Shown: positions 18,137 to 25,755 of the stretch, piece by piece
How positions within the stretch are numbered: the first letter of the stretch is position 1
Layout: every line of letters starts with the position of its first letter
From: Pseudogracilibacillus auburnensis
Lineage (GTDB): Bacteria; Bacillota; Bacilli; Bacillales; Amphibacillaceae
Direction of reading: 5' to 3'
DNA: 64,000 bases
Assembly: GCF_003201975.1 (NCBI RefSeq)
Contig: NZ_QJJQ01000010.1
Coordinates: 1 to 64,000 of the forward strand
Position numbers and translations under genes: made by a program
The notes under the pieces: model-generated
What the model saw: only the letters and a program-made list of their open reading frames with translations
The model's database searches: none
Told to the model about the DNA's origin: nothing

Positions 18137-18508
18137 CTATTCTTTTTTCGGCAGAATTGCTTCTACTTCACTGTTCGGGCGTGGGATGACATGAACAGAA
18201 ATAAGCTCTCCTACTCGCTGTACCGCTTCTGCGCCTGCTTCTGTAGCGGCTTTAACAGCTCCGACATCTCCTCTAACCATAACTGATACAAGTCCACCAC
18301 CGACAAGCTCTTTTCCAACTAATTCAACATTAGCTGCTTTTACCATTGCATCTGATGCTTCAATTGCACCTACTAAACCTCTTGTTTCAATCATTCCTAA
18401 TGCTTCCCTAACCATTTTATTTCCTCCTTGAATTTCTGTATTTTTTTCACTTGTTTTTTGTACTGTTTTTTTCTGTTTTGGAGTTTTTTCCTCTTTTGAT
18501 GTACTCAT
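18137..18508 (-). CDS. BMC-H shell hexamer, copy 2, with two possible starts
   Basis: The BMC core ([20 protein letters not shown]...[18 protein letters not shown]) occupies the last ~90 residues. Two starts have their own ribosome binding sites. The ATG at 18508 (after TAGGAGTGG) gives 123 aa with a 31-residue lysine/threonine-rich tail ([18 protein letters not shown]). The ATG at 18415 (after AAGGAGG, which itself encodes part of the tail) gives a standard 92-aa hexamer protein. Both forms may be made. It is the second gene after the aldehyde dehydrogenase in the minus-strand operon. Confidence 0.9.
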   Translation of the reverse strand: MSTSKEEKTPKQKKTVQKTSEKNTEIQGGNKMVREALGMIETRGLVGAIEASDAMVKAANVELVGKELVGGGLVSVMVRGDVGAVKAATEAGAEAVQRVGELISVHVIPRPNSEVEAILPKKE

Positions 18509-18524
18509 AAGCAACCACTCCTAA

Positions 18525-19934
18525 TTAAATAATACGTAAACCGTCCACTAAGACGGATCGTCTCTGTCGCGTAAAAGTTCGTGCAGAAGTTAAACCTTCT
18601 CCAGTCGGCCCTGCAATTGTTAATGTTGTAAACCCTTCACTTTCATAACCTAATCCAGCTACAGATGGTCCATTTTTTACAAATATTGTTGCTTCAATTG
18701 TTTGTGCCATTTTTGTTAAGTTCGTAATACTTTCAGAATGCATCATCGCTGTATGGCGATTTCCTTTTTCGGCAGTTTTTGCTAACTTAATTGCTTCATC
18801 AACGGATGATACTTTTACAATCGGAAGTATTGGCATCAACATTTCTGTATGAACGAGTGGATGGTCATTTGATACTTCGACAATGATTAGCTTCGTATCT
18901 TTGTCTGCTTGTATACCGGCAGCTTGTAATAAAACAGTCGCGTCTTTTCCAACATAATCTTTATTCGCATAATGTTTTCCATCTTTTTCGATTAAAATTT
19001 CCTTCAATAACTTTTCAAACTGAAACGCTTTTAATTCAATTGCATTATTTTTTAACATTTCTGTTTTTAATTCTTGGGCTACTTGTTGAACGACAAATAC
19101 TTCTTTCTCTGCTGTACATAAAATATTATTATCAAAACTTGCTCCAAATACGATATCTTTTGCTGCTTTTTTAATATTGGCTGTTTCATCTACTACAACA
19201 GGTGGATTTCCTGGTCCAGCTGCGATCACTTTTTTTCCTGTGCTCATCGCTGCTTTCACCACTGCTCCCCCACCTGTTACGACAAGCGCATTAATCTCAG
19301 GGTGATTCATTAATTGTTGACTCGTTTCTAACGTCGGTTCGATTACGGATGTTAAAACGTTCTTTGGTCCACCTGCTTCGACAATTGCCTCATTCAATAA
19401 CTTCATCGTTTGGAGAGTAACTTGTTTAGCACTAGGATGTGGGTTATAGACGACAACATTGCCTGCCGCAACCATTGATAAACTATTATTAATCATTGTT
19501 GCTGCTGGATTTGTAGTCGGTGTTATGGAACCAATGACTCCAAGTGGAGCTTGCTCAACAATCGTCAACCCATTATCTCCTGAGTAAGAAGTACTTGGTA
19601 AATCCTCCATCCCAGGAGTTTTTTCAGCTGCTAATATATTTTTAGCTCTTTTATCTTCTACCCTACCTAAACCAGTTTCTTGTACCGCTAAGCTTGCGAG
19701 TTCTTCCGCATGCTCTATACTAGTCTTGCGCATGTTTTCAATCATTTGTACACGTGTTGCTAGCGATAACTTTTTCAATGCTTCATTTGCTTGTTTTGCA
19801 GCTTGAACAGCCTCATCGACCGTTGGATACACCCCTTGTCCTAACTGAGTTACTGCAGTTTGGTTAGCATTATTTTCTAGTTTGTTCATTACTTCTTCTA
19901 CAAGCTGTTGGATAACCTGCTCACTAATCTGCAT
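18525..19934 (-). CDS. CoA-acylating aldehyde dehydrogenase of the microcompartment (EutE/PduP-like)
   Basis: This 469-aa enzyme converts acetaldehyde, CoA and NAD+ to acetyl-CoA and NADH. The N-terminal ~20 residues (EQVIQQLVEEVMNKLEN) are a textbook-like encapsulation peptide. The catalytic domain shows GVIGSITPTTNPAATMINN, VTGGGAVVKAAMSTGKK and the nucleophile cysteine in NNILCTAEKE; the C terminus includes GPTGEGLTSARTFTRQRR. Length fits EutE/PduP. It acts on the aldehyde released by DeoC. Confidence 0.93.
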   Translation of the reverse strand: MQISEQVIQQLVEEVMNKLENNANQTAVTQLGQGVYPTVDEAVQAAKQANEALKKLSLATRVQMIENMRKTSIEHAEELASLAVQETGLGRVEDKRAKNILAAEKTPGMEDLPSTSYSGDNGLTIVEQAPLGVIGSITPTTNPAATMINNSLSMVAAGNVVVYNPHPSAKQVTLQTMKLLNEAIVEAGGPKNVLTSVIEPTLETSQQLMNHPEINALVVTGGGAVVKAAMSTGKKVIAAGPGNPPVVVDETANIKKAAKDIVFGASFDNNILCTAEKEVFVVQQVAQELKTEMLKNNAIELKAFQFEKLLKEILIEKDGKHYANKDYVGKDATVLLQAAGIQADKDTKLIIVEVSNDHPLVHTEMLMPILPIVKVSSVDEAIKLAKTAEKGNRHTAMMHSESITNLTKMAQTIEATIFVKNGPSVAGLGYESEGFTTLTIAGPTGEGLTSARTFTRQRRSVLVDGLRII

Positions 19935-19953
19935 ATGTAATCACCTACTTTCC

Positions 19954-20247
19954 CTACCTTTTATGAAACGTTTCTTTCCCATCAATCTCAATCGAATCGA
20001 TCACACCTACGATCGCCGAGTCAATGGGTGTATCTTTTGTTAGTTCTGTTTGTCTAGCAGAGCTTCCGCCAACTACCATGACAATTTCCCCAACTCCCGA
20101 TCCAACAGTATCAATGCTTACTAACGGTTTTCCATCAGGTTCCAAACTCACCATATCGACTGGTTGCACGACAAGTAGTTTTTTTCCAGTTAGCCTATCC
20201 GCTTTATTGGTAGAAACTACATTACCTACTATTTTGGCAACAATCAT
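19954..20247 (-). CDS. BMC-P shell pentamer (EutN/CcmL family), copy 3
   Basis: This 97-aa EutN/CcmL protein (MIVAKIVGNVVSTNKADRLTG, LLVVQPVDM, PLVSIDTVGSGVGEIVMVVGGSSAR, SAIVGVIDSIEI) overlaps the upstream flavoprotein-like gene by 4 bp and precedes the aldehyde dehydrogenase. Together with the two other copies it could give different vertex types. Confidence 0.92.
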   Translation of the reverse strand: MIVAKIVGNVVSTNKADRLTGKKLLVVQPVDMVSLEPDGKPLVSIDTVGSGVGEIVMVVGGSSARQTELTKDTPIDSAIVGVIDSIEIDGKETFHKR

Positions 20248-20984
20248 AGATCATCTCTCTTTTCCTCATCGTTTTTCTCTTTTATAACAATATGAAGCTC
20301 CCTAGCCACATCCTTAGCCATCGGTGTAATGATGCTATTTTTTGGAACAAAAATCGCTTGTTTTCCGCTTTTTGCCACTTCTTCCACATGCTTTGCTAAT
20401 ACCAACGGCTTTCTGTCATAAGCTACTTTAATGCGAGCGCTGATCACCTTTAATGCTTGCTTCATGGAACAGAAATGGATTCCAGCTTTTCTTAGTTCCT
20501 TCACATAAGACTGCGCTTTTTTTTCAATCGATGGCCTTTGCCAAAACATCATCCGCCTACTTTGTTGAATGATATCATGACCAAGCAACACTTCTTTTCC
20601 TTCTAGAGCTAGTTGTAGGGTGACCCAAATAGACTGTGAATCATCTAATAATAGAGATAATTTTGCTAAAAATCCATGACTAATGACAGGACAATATAAG
20701 AGGTCCATATTTTGACTAAATAAATCGATATCTTCTTTCGTTATTTTTTCTAGAATAAAGCAATCATGAACATCTAATGTAGCTACTTGCTCCTGTTCTT
20801 GTTCAGAAACTAGCAAGGAAACATGAAATCGATTTGCTAAAGTTTCAATATGTTCCCAGACATCTTTTGAATGCTCCCGTCCATTTGATAATAAAACTAG
20901 GATATGTGATGGATTACGTTCTTTTTTTATATAGTCATTTAACGTTTGGTAAACTAGCGAAGAAATATAATCTCTCATCCACAT
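20244..20984 (-). CDS. BMC-associated flavoprotein-like protein
   Basis: This 246-aa protein has no certain function. Its first ~20 residues (MRDYISSLVYQTLNDYIKKE) form another amphipathic helix like the cargo tags. The middle resembles the flavoprotein fold (HILVLLSNGREHS; LLYCPVISHGFLAKLSLLLDDSQSIWVTLQLALEGKEVLLGHD). The C terminus carries the FVPKNSIITPMAKDVARELHI motif seen in several BMC accessory proteins. It lies between pduL and a pentamer gene with 6-nt and 4-bp-overlap junctions, so it is part of the system. A redox role, possibly linked to NADH reoxidation, is inference only. Confidence 0.6.
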   Translation of the reverse strand: MWMRDYISSLVYQTLNDYIKKERNPSHILVLLSNGREHSKDVWEHIETLANRFHVSLLVSEQEQEQVATLDVHDCFILEKITKEDIDLFSQNMDLLYCPVISHGFLAKLSLLLDDSQSIWVTLQLALEGKEVLLGHDIIQQSRRMMFWQRPSIEKKAQSYVKELRKAGIHFCSMKQALKVISARIKVAYDRKPLVLAKHVEEVAKSGKQAIFVPKNSIITPMAKDVARELHIVIKEKNDEEKRDDL

Positions 20985-20990
20985 CCCCTC

Positions 20991-21638
20991 CTATCTTTTC
21001 AACCATGCTTTTTGATCATTTTGAATCTGTGCCGCATTAGCTTCATCAAAGTCAATATGCATTTCAAGTTGAAAACTTTCTGAAACACGAATGAGCGTAT
21101 CATGAAAAGTGACACTGCGCTCACCCGGAACAAAAATGTCTACCTTTTCTCCATGTTGCACCCCGAATTTTTCAGCGTCAGTAGGATGCATATGAATATG
21201 ACGGGCTGCACAAATAAGGCCTTTTTCTACCTTTAATTGACCTCTAGGACCTTGTAAGATAAAGGAGGGTGTTCCTTCTATATCTCCCGAAAGCCTAACA
21301 GGAGGTTTTACACCTAACACGAAGCCATCACTAAGGGAAATTTCCAACTGTGTCATTTCTCTAGCTGGTCCAAGGATCCTGACATTTCTTAGATTTCCTC
21401 TCGGTCCAATAACTGTTACAGTTTCCTTGCAAGCAAATTGTCCAGGCTGGGAAAGCTCTTTATGCTTCGTCAGTTTATACCCTGTTCCAAAAAGACGTTC
21501 TACCACAGCTTCAGAAAGGTGAACGTGCCGGTTGGATACACCGATCGGAATACACATCCTATCCTTACTTGTTACTTCGCTTTGAATTACATTTACAACA
21601 GTTTCTTCCACAAGTTTTTGCAATTCTGTTTGTTTCAT
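20991..21638 (-). CDS. pduL: PduL-type phosphotransacylase
   Basis: This 215-aa phosphate acyltransferase turns acetyl-CoA plus phosphate into acetyl phosphate and recycles CoA inside the shell. The two metal-binding histidine motifs are present: GVSNRHVHLS (about residue 35) and AARHIHMHP (about residue 145). The N-terminal ELQKLVEETVVNVIQSEV helix is a likely encapsulation peptide. GGGAGG sits just before the ATG. It is the first enzyme gene after the regulator. Confidence 0.93.
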   Translation of the reverse strand: MKQTELQKLVEETVVNVIQSEVTSKDRMCIPIGVSNRHVHLSEAVVERLFGTGYKLTKHKELSQPGQFACKETVTVIGPRGNLRNVRILGPAREMTQLEISLSDGFVLGVKPPVRLSGDIEGTPSFILQGPRGQLKVEKGLICAARHIHMHPTDAEKFGVQHGEKVDIFVPGERSVTFHDTLIRVSESFQLEMHIDFDEANAAQIQNDQKAWLKR

Positions 21639-21649
21639 GGCATCCTCCC

Positions 21650-22582
21650 TTATGTAAATTTTTCTATAAGGGCTTCTGCTGTATAATTATCTGTTATGAG
21701 AACATTCGCGTACGCCCCATTTAATGCACCAACAATACTATTGAATTTTCTAGAACCTCCAGCAATTAAAACAGATGTTTCTTTTTCACCCAAGAGATGT
21801 AAATCAATGCCGATCGTTCTTGCATTTAATTCCTCACTGCAAACCTCACCATTAATCGTAAAAAATCGGGAACATATATCCCCTACCGCTTTCTTATCTT
21901 TTAATGTTTGCATGTCCACCTCATTAAAATAGCCAGCTTTATTTAAGGTAGAATCTTCATGTCTATCACCAACAGTAAATAATGCAATATTCGCCTTTCT
22001 AGCTAATTTGAGTAAGCTAGAAATATGACGATCCGAAACAATCATTTGTTTAATCTCCGCTCGTTCTACAATAGCTGGTAATGGTAAAAAATATGGAATC
22101 GTATGAAAAGATGCTCCTAGGTAATTGATAATTTCTGACGCAAATGTATTTGTTTCCGAATGCGAAACGCCTCCATTTAATTGAACAACCTGAACATTAT
22201 GAACCTGTTTTGGTGTCATATTTTTTGCAACCTCAAAAATGGTTGTTCCCCATGTTAACCCGATAATATCTCCTTCCGTTACAATTTCAGAAAGATACTC
22301 AGCACCTTTTGAACCCAAATATTTTTTAATAATAAAGTCATCATTTTTAGGTGCATTGACAATCATACATTCCTTTAAGCCGAAACGCTCTTTAATTAAT
22401 TCCGCATTCTTCTGTTCTTTTTCATTTATGTCGTTGATTTTAATCTCTACAACGCCTTTTTCTTTCGCCTCTTGAAGTAATCTTGAAACAGAAGGTCGTG
22501 AAATACCGAGCTCCTTAGCAATTTCTTGTTGGCTATAATCCAATTGATAATACAACTTTGCAACCTTTACAACTCTATGCAT
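21650..22582 (-). CDS. deoR: SorC/DeoR-type sugar-responsive regulator of the BMC operon
   Basis: This 310-aa regulator has an N-terminal winged helix-turn-helix (LDYSQQEIAKELGISRPSVSRLLQEAKEKG) and a SorC-type sugar-phosphate-binding C-terminal domain (GDIIGLTWGTT; NGGVSHSETNTFASEII; LIAGGSRKFNSIVGAL). Size and features match B. subtilis DeoR, which responds to deoxyribose 5-phosphate; the adjacent deoC makes the same effector likely. It is the first gene of the operon, 11 nt before pduL, with an operator-like dyad upstream. Confidence 0.85.
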   Translation of the reverse strand: MHRVVKVAKLYYQLDYSQQEIAKELGISRPSVSRLLQEAKEKGVVEIKINDINEKEQKNAELIKERFGLKECMIVNAPKNDDFIIKKYLGSKGAEYLSEIVTEGDIIGLTWGTTIFEVAKNMTPKQVHNVQVVQLNGGVSHSETNTFASEIINYLGASFHTIPYFLPLPAIVERAEIKQMIVSDRHISSLLKLARKANIALFTVGDRHEDSTLNKAGYFNEVDMQTLKDKKAVGDICSRFFTINGEVCSEELNARTIGIDLHLLGEKETSVLIAGGSRKFNSIVGALNGAYANVLITDNYTAEALIEKFT

Positions 22583-22660
22583 TTTGTCACCCTTTGAAAC
22601 TTTGTCCGAAACTTCAACGACCTTTGGCTAGGTCAGTTTTCGAAGCCTTCATAAACATTT

Positions 22661-22689
22661 GTTCATTGATGTTTGAACGTTTGATTATA
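22661..22689 (-). promoter_or_regulatory. Promoter -10 and DeoR-type operator of the BMC operon
   Basis: On the minus strand a TATAAT (22684-22689) is followed by a dyad GTTCA-N8-TGAAC (22661-22678), placed over the start of transcription. The dyad resembles the B. subtilis DeoR operator in its TTCAA/TTGAA-type arms. The -35 region is weak, which would suit a regulated promoter. About 80 nt separate the dyad from the deoR start. Confidence 0.5.
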
Positions 22690-22791
22690 TCTTACCCCTT
22701 TCTTCATAAATTATCAATACTATTTGAGATATTAACTAAATTATTTGGAAATATTATCGGATAATTTTTTGCTTTCATATTACTAACTACG

Positions 22792-22841
22792 ATAAAAGAA
22801 ATCGCTTATTTAAATGATTAGTAATAAGCGATTTCTTTTAT
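22792..22841 (-). terminator. Terminator of the rbs operon
   Basis: AAAAGAAATCGCTTATT and AATAAGCGATTTCTTTT arms (about 17 bp) flank an 11-nt loop 12 nt after the rbsK stop. T runs lie on both sides, so it may work in both directions and isolate the rbs operon from the BMC promoter. Confidence 0.85.
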
Positions 22842-22853
22842 TCATACAAAAAT

Positions 22854-23780
22854 TTATTCTGCTAGAAATTTTTCAACTTCCTCAGCAAACGGCATAGCTG
22901 GAGCTGTACCTACTTTTGTTACTGCTAACGCAGCAACAGCATTCGCTCGAGTCACTGCTTCTTGTAGGGAAAGTCCATTAGCAATAAAGGTAGCAAATGC
23001 ACCATTAAATGCATCCCCAGCACCAGTTGTATCAACAACATTGACAGAGAATGCCGGAACAATGCCTCCTTCACTTGTTCCATCATATACAAAACAACCC
23101 GTTTTCCCTAATGTAATAAGGACAGTATGTACCCCTTGCTCTTTTAGTTTAATAGACGCTTCACGAGCTGAGGCTTCATCCATCACTTTCACTCCGGATA
23201 GTAAACTTGCTTCTGTTTCATTTGGTGTAATATAATCTATTTTTTCAAGCAGATCCTGACTCACATCTTGATACGGTGCAGGATTTAAAATAATTGGTTT
23301 ACCCAACTTATTTGCTAGATTTATCGTCGTTTCAACAGCCTCCATCGATGTTTCTAATTGTACTAGTACTATATCCGCATCTTTAAAAGACTGTTCAGCT
23401 TTAACTATATCTTCTTTCGTTATTTTGCCACAGGCACCTGGTGCAACAACTATCATGTTTTCTCTTTGATCGTCTACCGCGATAAGAGCTGTACCTGTCA
23501 CCTCATCAGGATGACGTGTCACATGAGTAGTGTCGATGTTTTCGGTTGTAAAATTCTTTAACGCTTCATCTCCGAAAACATCGTGTCCTACTTTGGTTAA
23601 CATCGTAACACGTGAACCAAGTCGGGCAGCGGCAACCGCTTGGTTCCCGCCTTTTCCTCCTGGCCCCATATGGAACGGTCCACCTAATACCGTTTCACCG
23701 GGACTTGGCATATGAGGTGTGCGGCTCATTAAATCCACTACATAACTGCCTACTACTAAGATGTTTGCCACACTAGCCAC
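22854..23780 (-). CDS. rbsK: Ribokinase
   Basis: This PfkB-family kinase of ~305-308 aa phosphorylates ribose to ribose 5-phosphate. It has the first signature GPGGKGGNQAVAAARLG, the substrate region (PHMPSPGETVLGG) and the C-terminal anion-hole motif DTTGAGDAFNGAFA. GTG starts at 23780 or, with AGGTGG better spaced, 23771. It is the last gene of the operon, 4-13 nt after rbsB, an order unlike B. subtilis rbsRKDACB. Ribokinases often phosphorylate 2-deoxyribose weakly, which would link this operon to the neighbouring DeoC compartment (inference). Confidence 0.92.
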   Translation of the reverse strand: MASVANILVVGSYVVDLMSRTPHMPSPGETVLGGPFHMGPGGKGGNQAVAAARLGSRVTMLTKVGHDVFGDEALKNFTTENIDTTHVTRHPDEVTGTALIAVDDQRENMIVVAPGACGKITKEDIVKAEQSFKDADIVLVQLETSMEAVETTINLANKLGKPIILNPAPYQDVSQDLLEKIDYITPNETEASLLSGVKVMDEASAREASIKLKEQGVHTVLITLGKTGCFVYDGTSEGGIVPAFSVNVVDTTGAGDAFNGAFATFIANGLSLQEAVTRANAVAALAVTKVGTAPAMPFAEEVEKFLAE

Positions 23781-23784
23781 CTAC

Positions 23785-24759
23785 CTATCTCGTTTTCACT
23801 TCGTCAACATTATCCTCTGTTACAAGTGTGTTTTCTAATGTAATTTGATCATCTACCACTTCAACATTTAACGTTTTAATTGCAGCATTTACTGCTTCAC
23901 GTCCTAGGAAGAAAGGTGGTTCTGCTATAGTTGCATCTAAGCGTCCTTCGCGAATCGCTTCTATGGCAGGGTCAATCGCGTCTGTTCCAATGATCACAAT
24001 TTCATCTAAACGTCCTGCTGATTCGATTGCTGAAAGAGCACCCATTACCATTTCATCATTTGCTGCATATACTGCATCAATTTCCTTATTAGCTTGTAAA
24101 ATATCTTCCATTACCGATAGAGCTTCACCGCGGTCAAAATTAGCTGATTGACTCGCGATAATTTCAATCCCTTCTACATTTTCCATATGGTCGTTAAACC
24201 CACTACTACGGTCTTGACCAACGTTTGTCCCTAAAATCCCTTGAATTTCAACTACTTTACCTTCTCCACCTAGTGCTTCTTCTAAGTATGCTGCTGCTAT
24301 ACCACCTGATTTTAATGCGTTAAATCCAACATGTGTAACGATGTCACCTTCTGAAGCTTGGCGGTCAACTGTTATTACCGGAACTCCTTGGTCATTTGCG
24401 AGTAACGCCGCTTGGCCAGCTGCGTCACTATCAACAGGGTTTAAAATTAATAAATCTACCCCTTGTTGTAATAAGTTTTCAACATCTGACATTTGTTTAC
24501 CAGGGTCACCTTGTGAGTCTGTTACAACTAATTCAATCCCTTGTTCCTCAGCTGTCGCTTCTGCACCATCTTTTAAGTCTACAAAAAACGGGTTATTTAA
24601 CGTATTTACTGCCAATCCAATTTTCATATCTTCTGTATTAGACGCCTTTTCTGTATCATCCGAATCACTATTTTCTGTGCTTTGATTAGCCTTTTCTCCG
24701 CTACAAGCTACAAGTGTAAATACTAAAACTAGTGCTAAAATACCTAATAACTTTTTCAT
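23785..24759 (-). CDS. rbsB: Ribose ABC transporter substrate-binding lipoprotein
   Basis: This 324-aa protein has a lipoprotein signal peptide (MKKLLGILALVLVFTLVACSG; lipobox LVAC) and a type-1 periplasmic-binding fold (GLAVNTLNNPFFVDLKDGAE; VDLLILNPVDSDA; AVYAANDEMVMGAL). It catches ribose outside the membrane and delivers it to RbsC. The ATG at 24759 has GGAGG 9 nt upstream. Located 21 nt after rbsC. Confidence 0.93.
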   Translation of the reverse strand: MKKLLGILALVLVFTLVACSGEKANQSTENSDSDDTEKASNTEDMKIGLAVNTLNNPFFVDLKDGAEATAEEQGIELVVTDSQGDPGKQMSDVENLLQQGVDLLILNPVDSDAAGQAALLANDQGVPVITVDRQASEGDIVTHVGFNALKSGGIAAAYLEEALGGEGKVVEIQGILGTNVGQDRSSGFNDHMENVEGIEIIASQSANFDRGEALSVMEDILQANKEIDAVYAANDEMVMGALSAIESAGRLDEIVIIGTDAIDPAIEAIREGRLDATIAEPPFFLGREAVNAAIKTLNVEVVDDQITLENTLVTEDNVDEVKTR

Positions 24760-24780
24760 TGTGCTAGCCTCCAATAAATA

Positions 24781-25755
24781 TTATTTTTTAAGATTTGCTA
24801 ACTTACTATCAATTAAAACCGCGGCTAATATTACTAACCCTTTTGCGATATCTTGATAAAATGGCGATACATTTGTTAGATTTAAAATGTTATCAAGTAC
24901 CCCCATTATTAAAGCACCAATTAATGTACCAGTTACAGCCCCCCTTCCCCCTGAAAGTCTAGTACCTCCAATAATTACCGCTGCGATGGCATCTAGTTCC
25001 ATACCTGCACCTGCGTTTGGTTGTGCTGACATGAGGCGAGAGGTATAAATCAAAGCTGATACCGAAGCGAAAAAACCAGCAAGTGCGTATACAGCAATTT
25101 TCACTCTGTCTACGGAAATACCTGCTAACCTTGAGGCTTCTTCATTTCCTCCAATCGCATAGAGGTAACGTCCAAATGTTGTGTGTTTCAATACCCAATA
25201 CATGATAATGTAAATAACAATCATTAATACAATTGGAAATGGAACACCAAAAATTGTTCCTGCTCCGATAAATCGAAAGCTTGTGTCACTAACGACAATT
25301 GGATTTCCTTGAGTAAATACTAAGGTCATTCCTCTTGCAATAACCATGACTGCTAGCGTAGCAATAAATGCTGGTACTTTTCCTTTAGCAACGATGAATC
25401 CGTTAAATATTCCAAGCACTATTCCTACTAAAATACAGGCAATTATAGCAATTGGTAAAGGGATTCCAGCTGTTATTATTCCAGCTAAGACTGCTCCAGA
25501 AAAAGCCATCACAGAACCAACTGATAAGTCGATCCCTGCTGTTATGATTACTAACGTCATGCCAACAGACATGATGGCAATTATAGATACTTGACGAAAT
25601 ACATTAAATAAATTACTCGTCGTCAAAAAGGCATCTGATAGTAAACTTGCTACGATAAGTAATGCAACAAAAATGAGTAATACACGATACTTATCAAGTA
25701 CTAGTAATAAATTAATCCACTTTTGTTTGTTATCTTTGCTAGTCGTTTTCTCCAA
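24781..25755 (-). CDS. rbsC: Ribose ABC transporter permease
   Basis: This ~324-aa membrane protein has eight or more hydrophobic segments, with GIDLSVGSVMAFSGAVLAG and GGNEEASRLAGISVDRVK, typical of RbsC/XylH-type permeases, and ends KGLVILAAVLIDSKL. The TTG at 25755 has GGGGGTG 5 nt upstream and is preferred; an ATG at 25776 and a longer frame to 25824 are possible. It overlaps the end of rbsA by 17 bp. Confidence 0.88.
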   Translation of the reverse strand: MEKTTSKDNKQKWINLLLVLDKYRVLLIFVALLIVASLLSDAFLTTSNLFNVFRQVSIIAIMSVGMTLVIITAGIDLSVGSVMAFSGAVLAGIITAGIPLPIAIIACILVGIVLGIFNGFIVAKGKVPAFIATLAVMVIARGMTLVFTQGNPIVVSDTSFRFIGAGTIFGVPFPIVLMIVIYIIMYWVLKHTTFGRYLYAIGGNEEASRLAGISVDRVKIAVYALAGFFASVSALIYTSRLMSAQPNAGAGMELDAIAAVIIGGTRLSGGRGAVTGTLIGALIMGVLDNILNLTNVSPFYQDIAKGLVILAAVLIDSKLANLKK

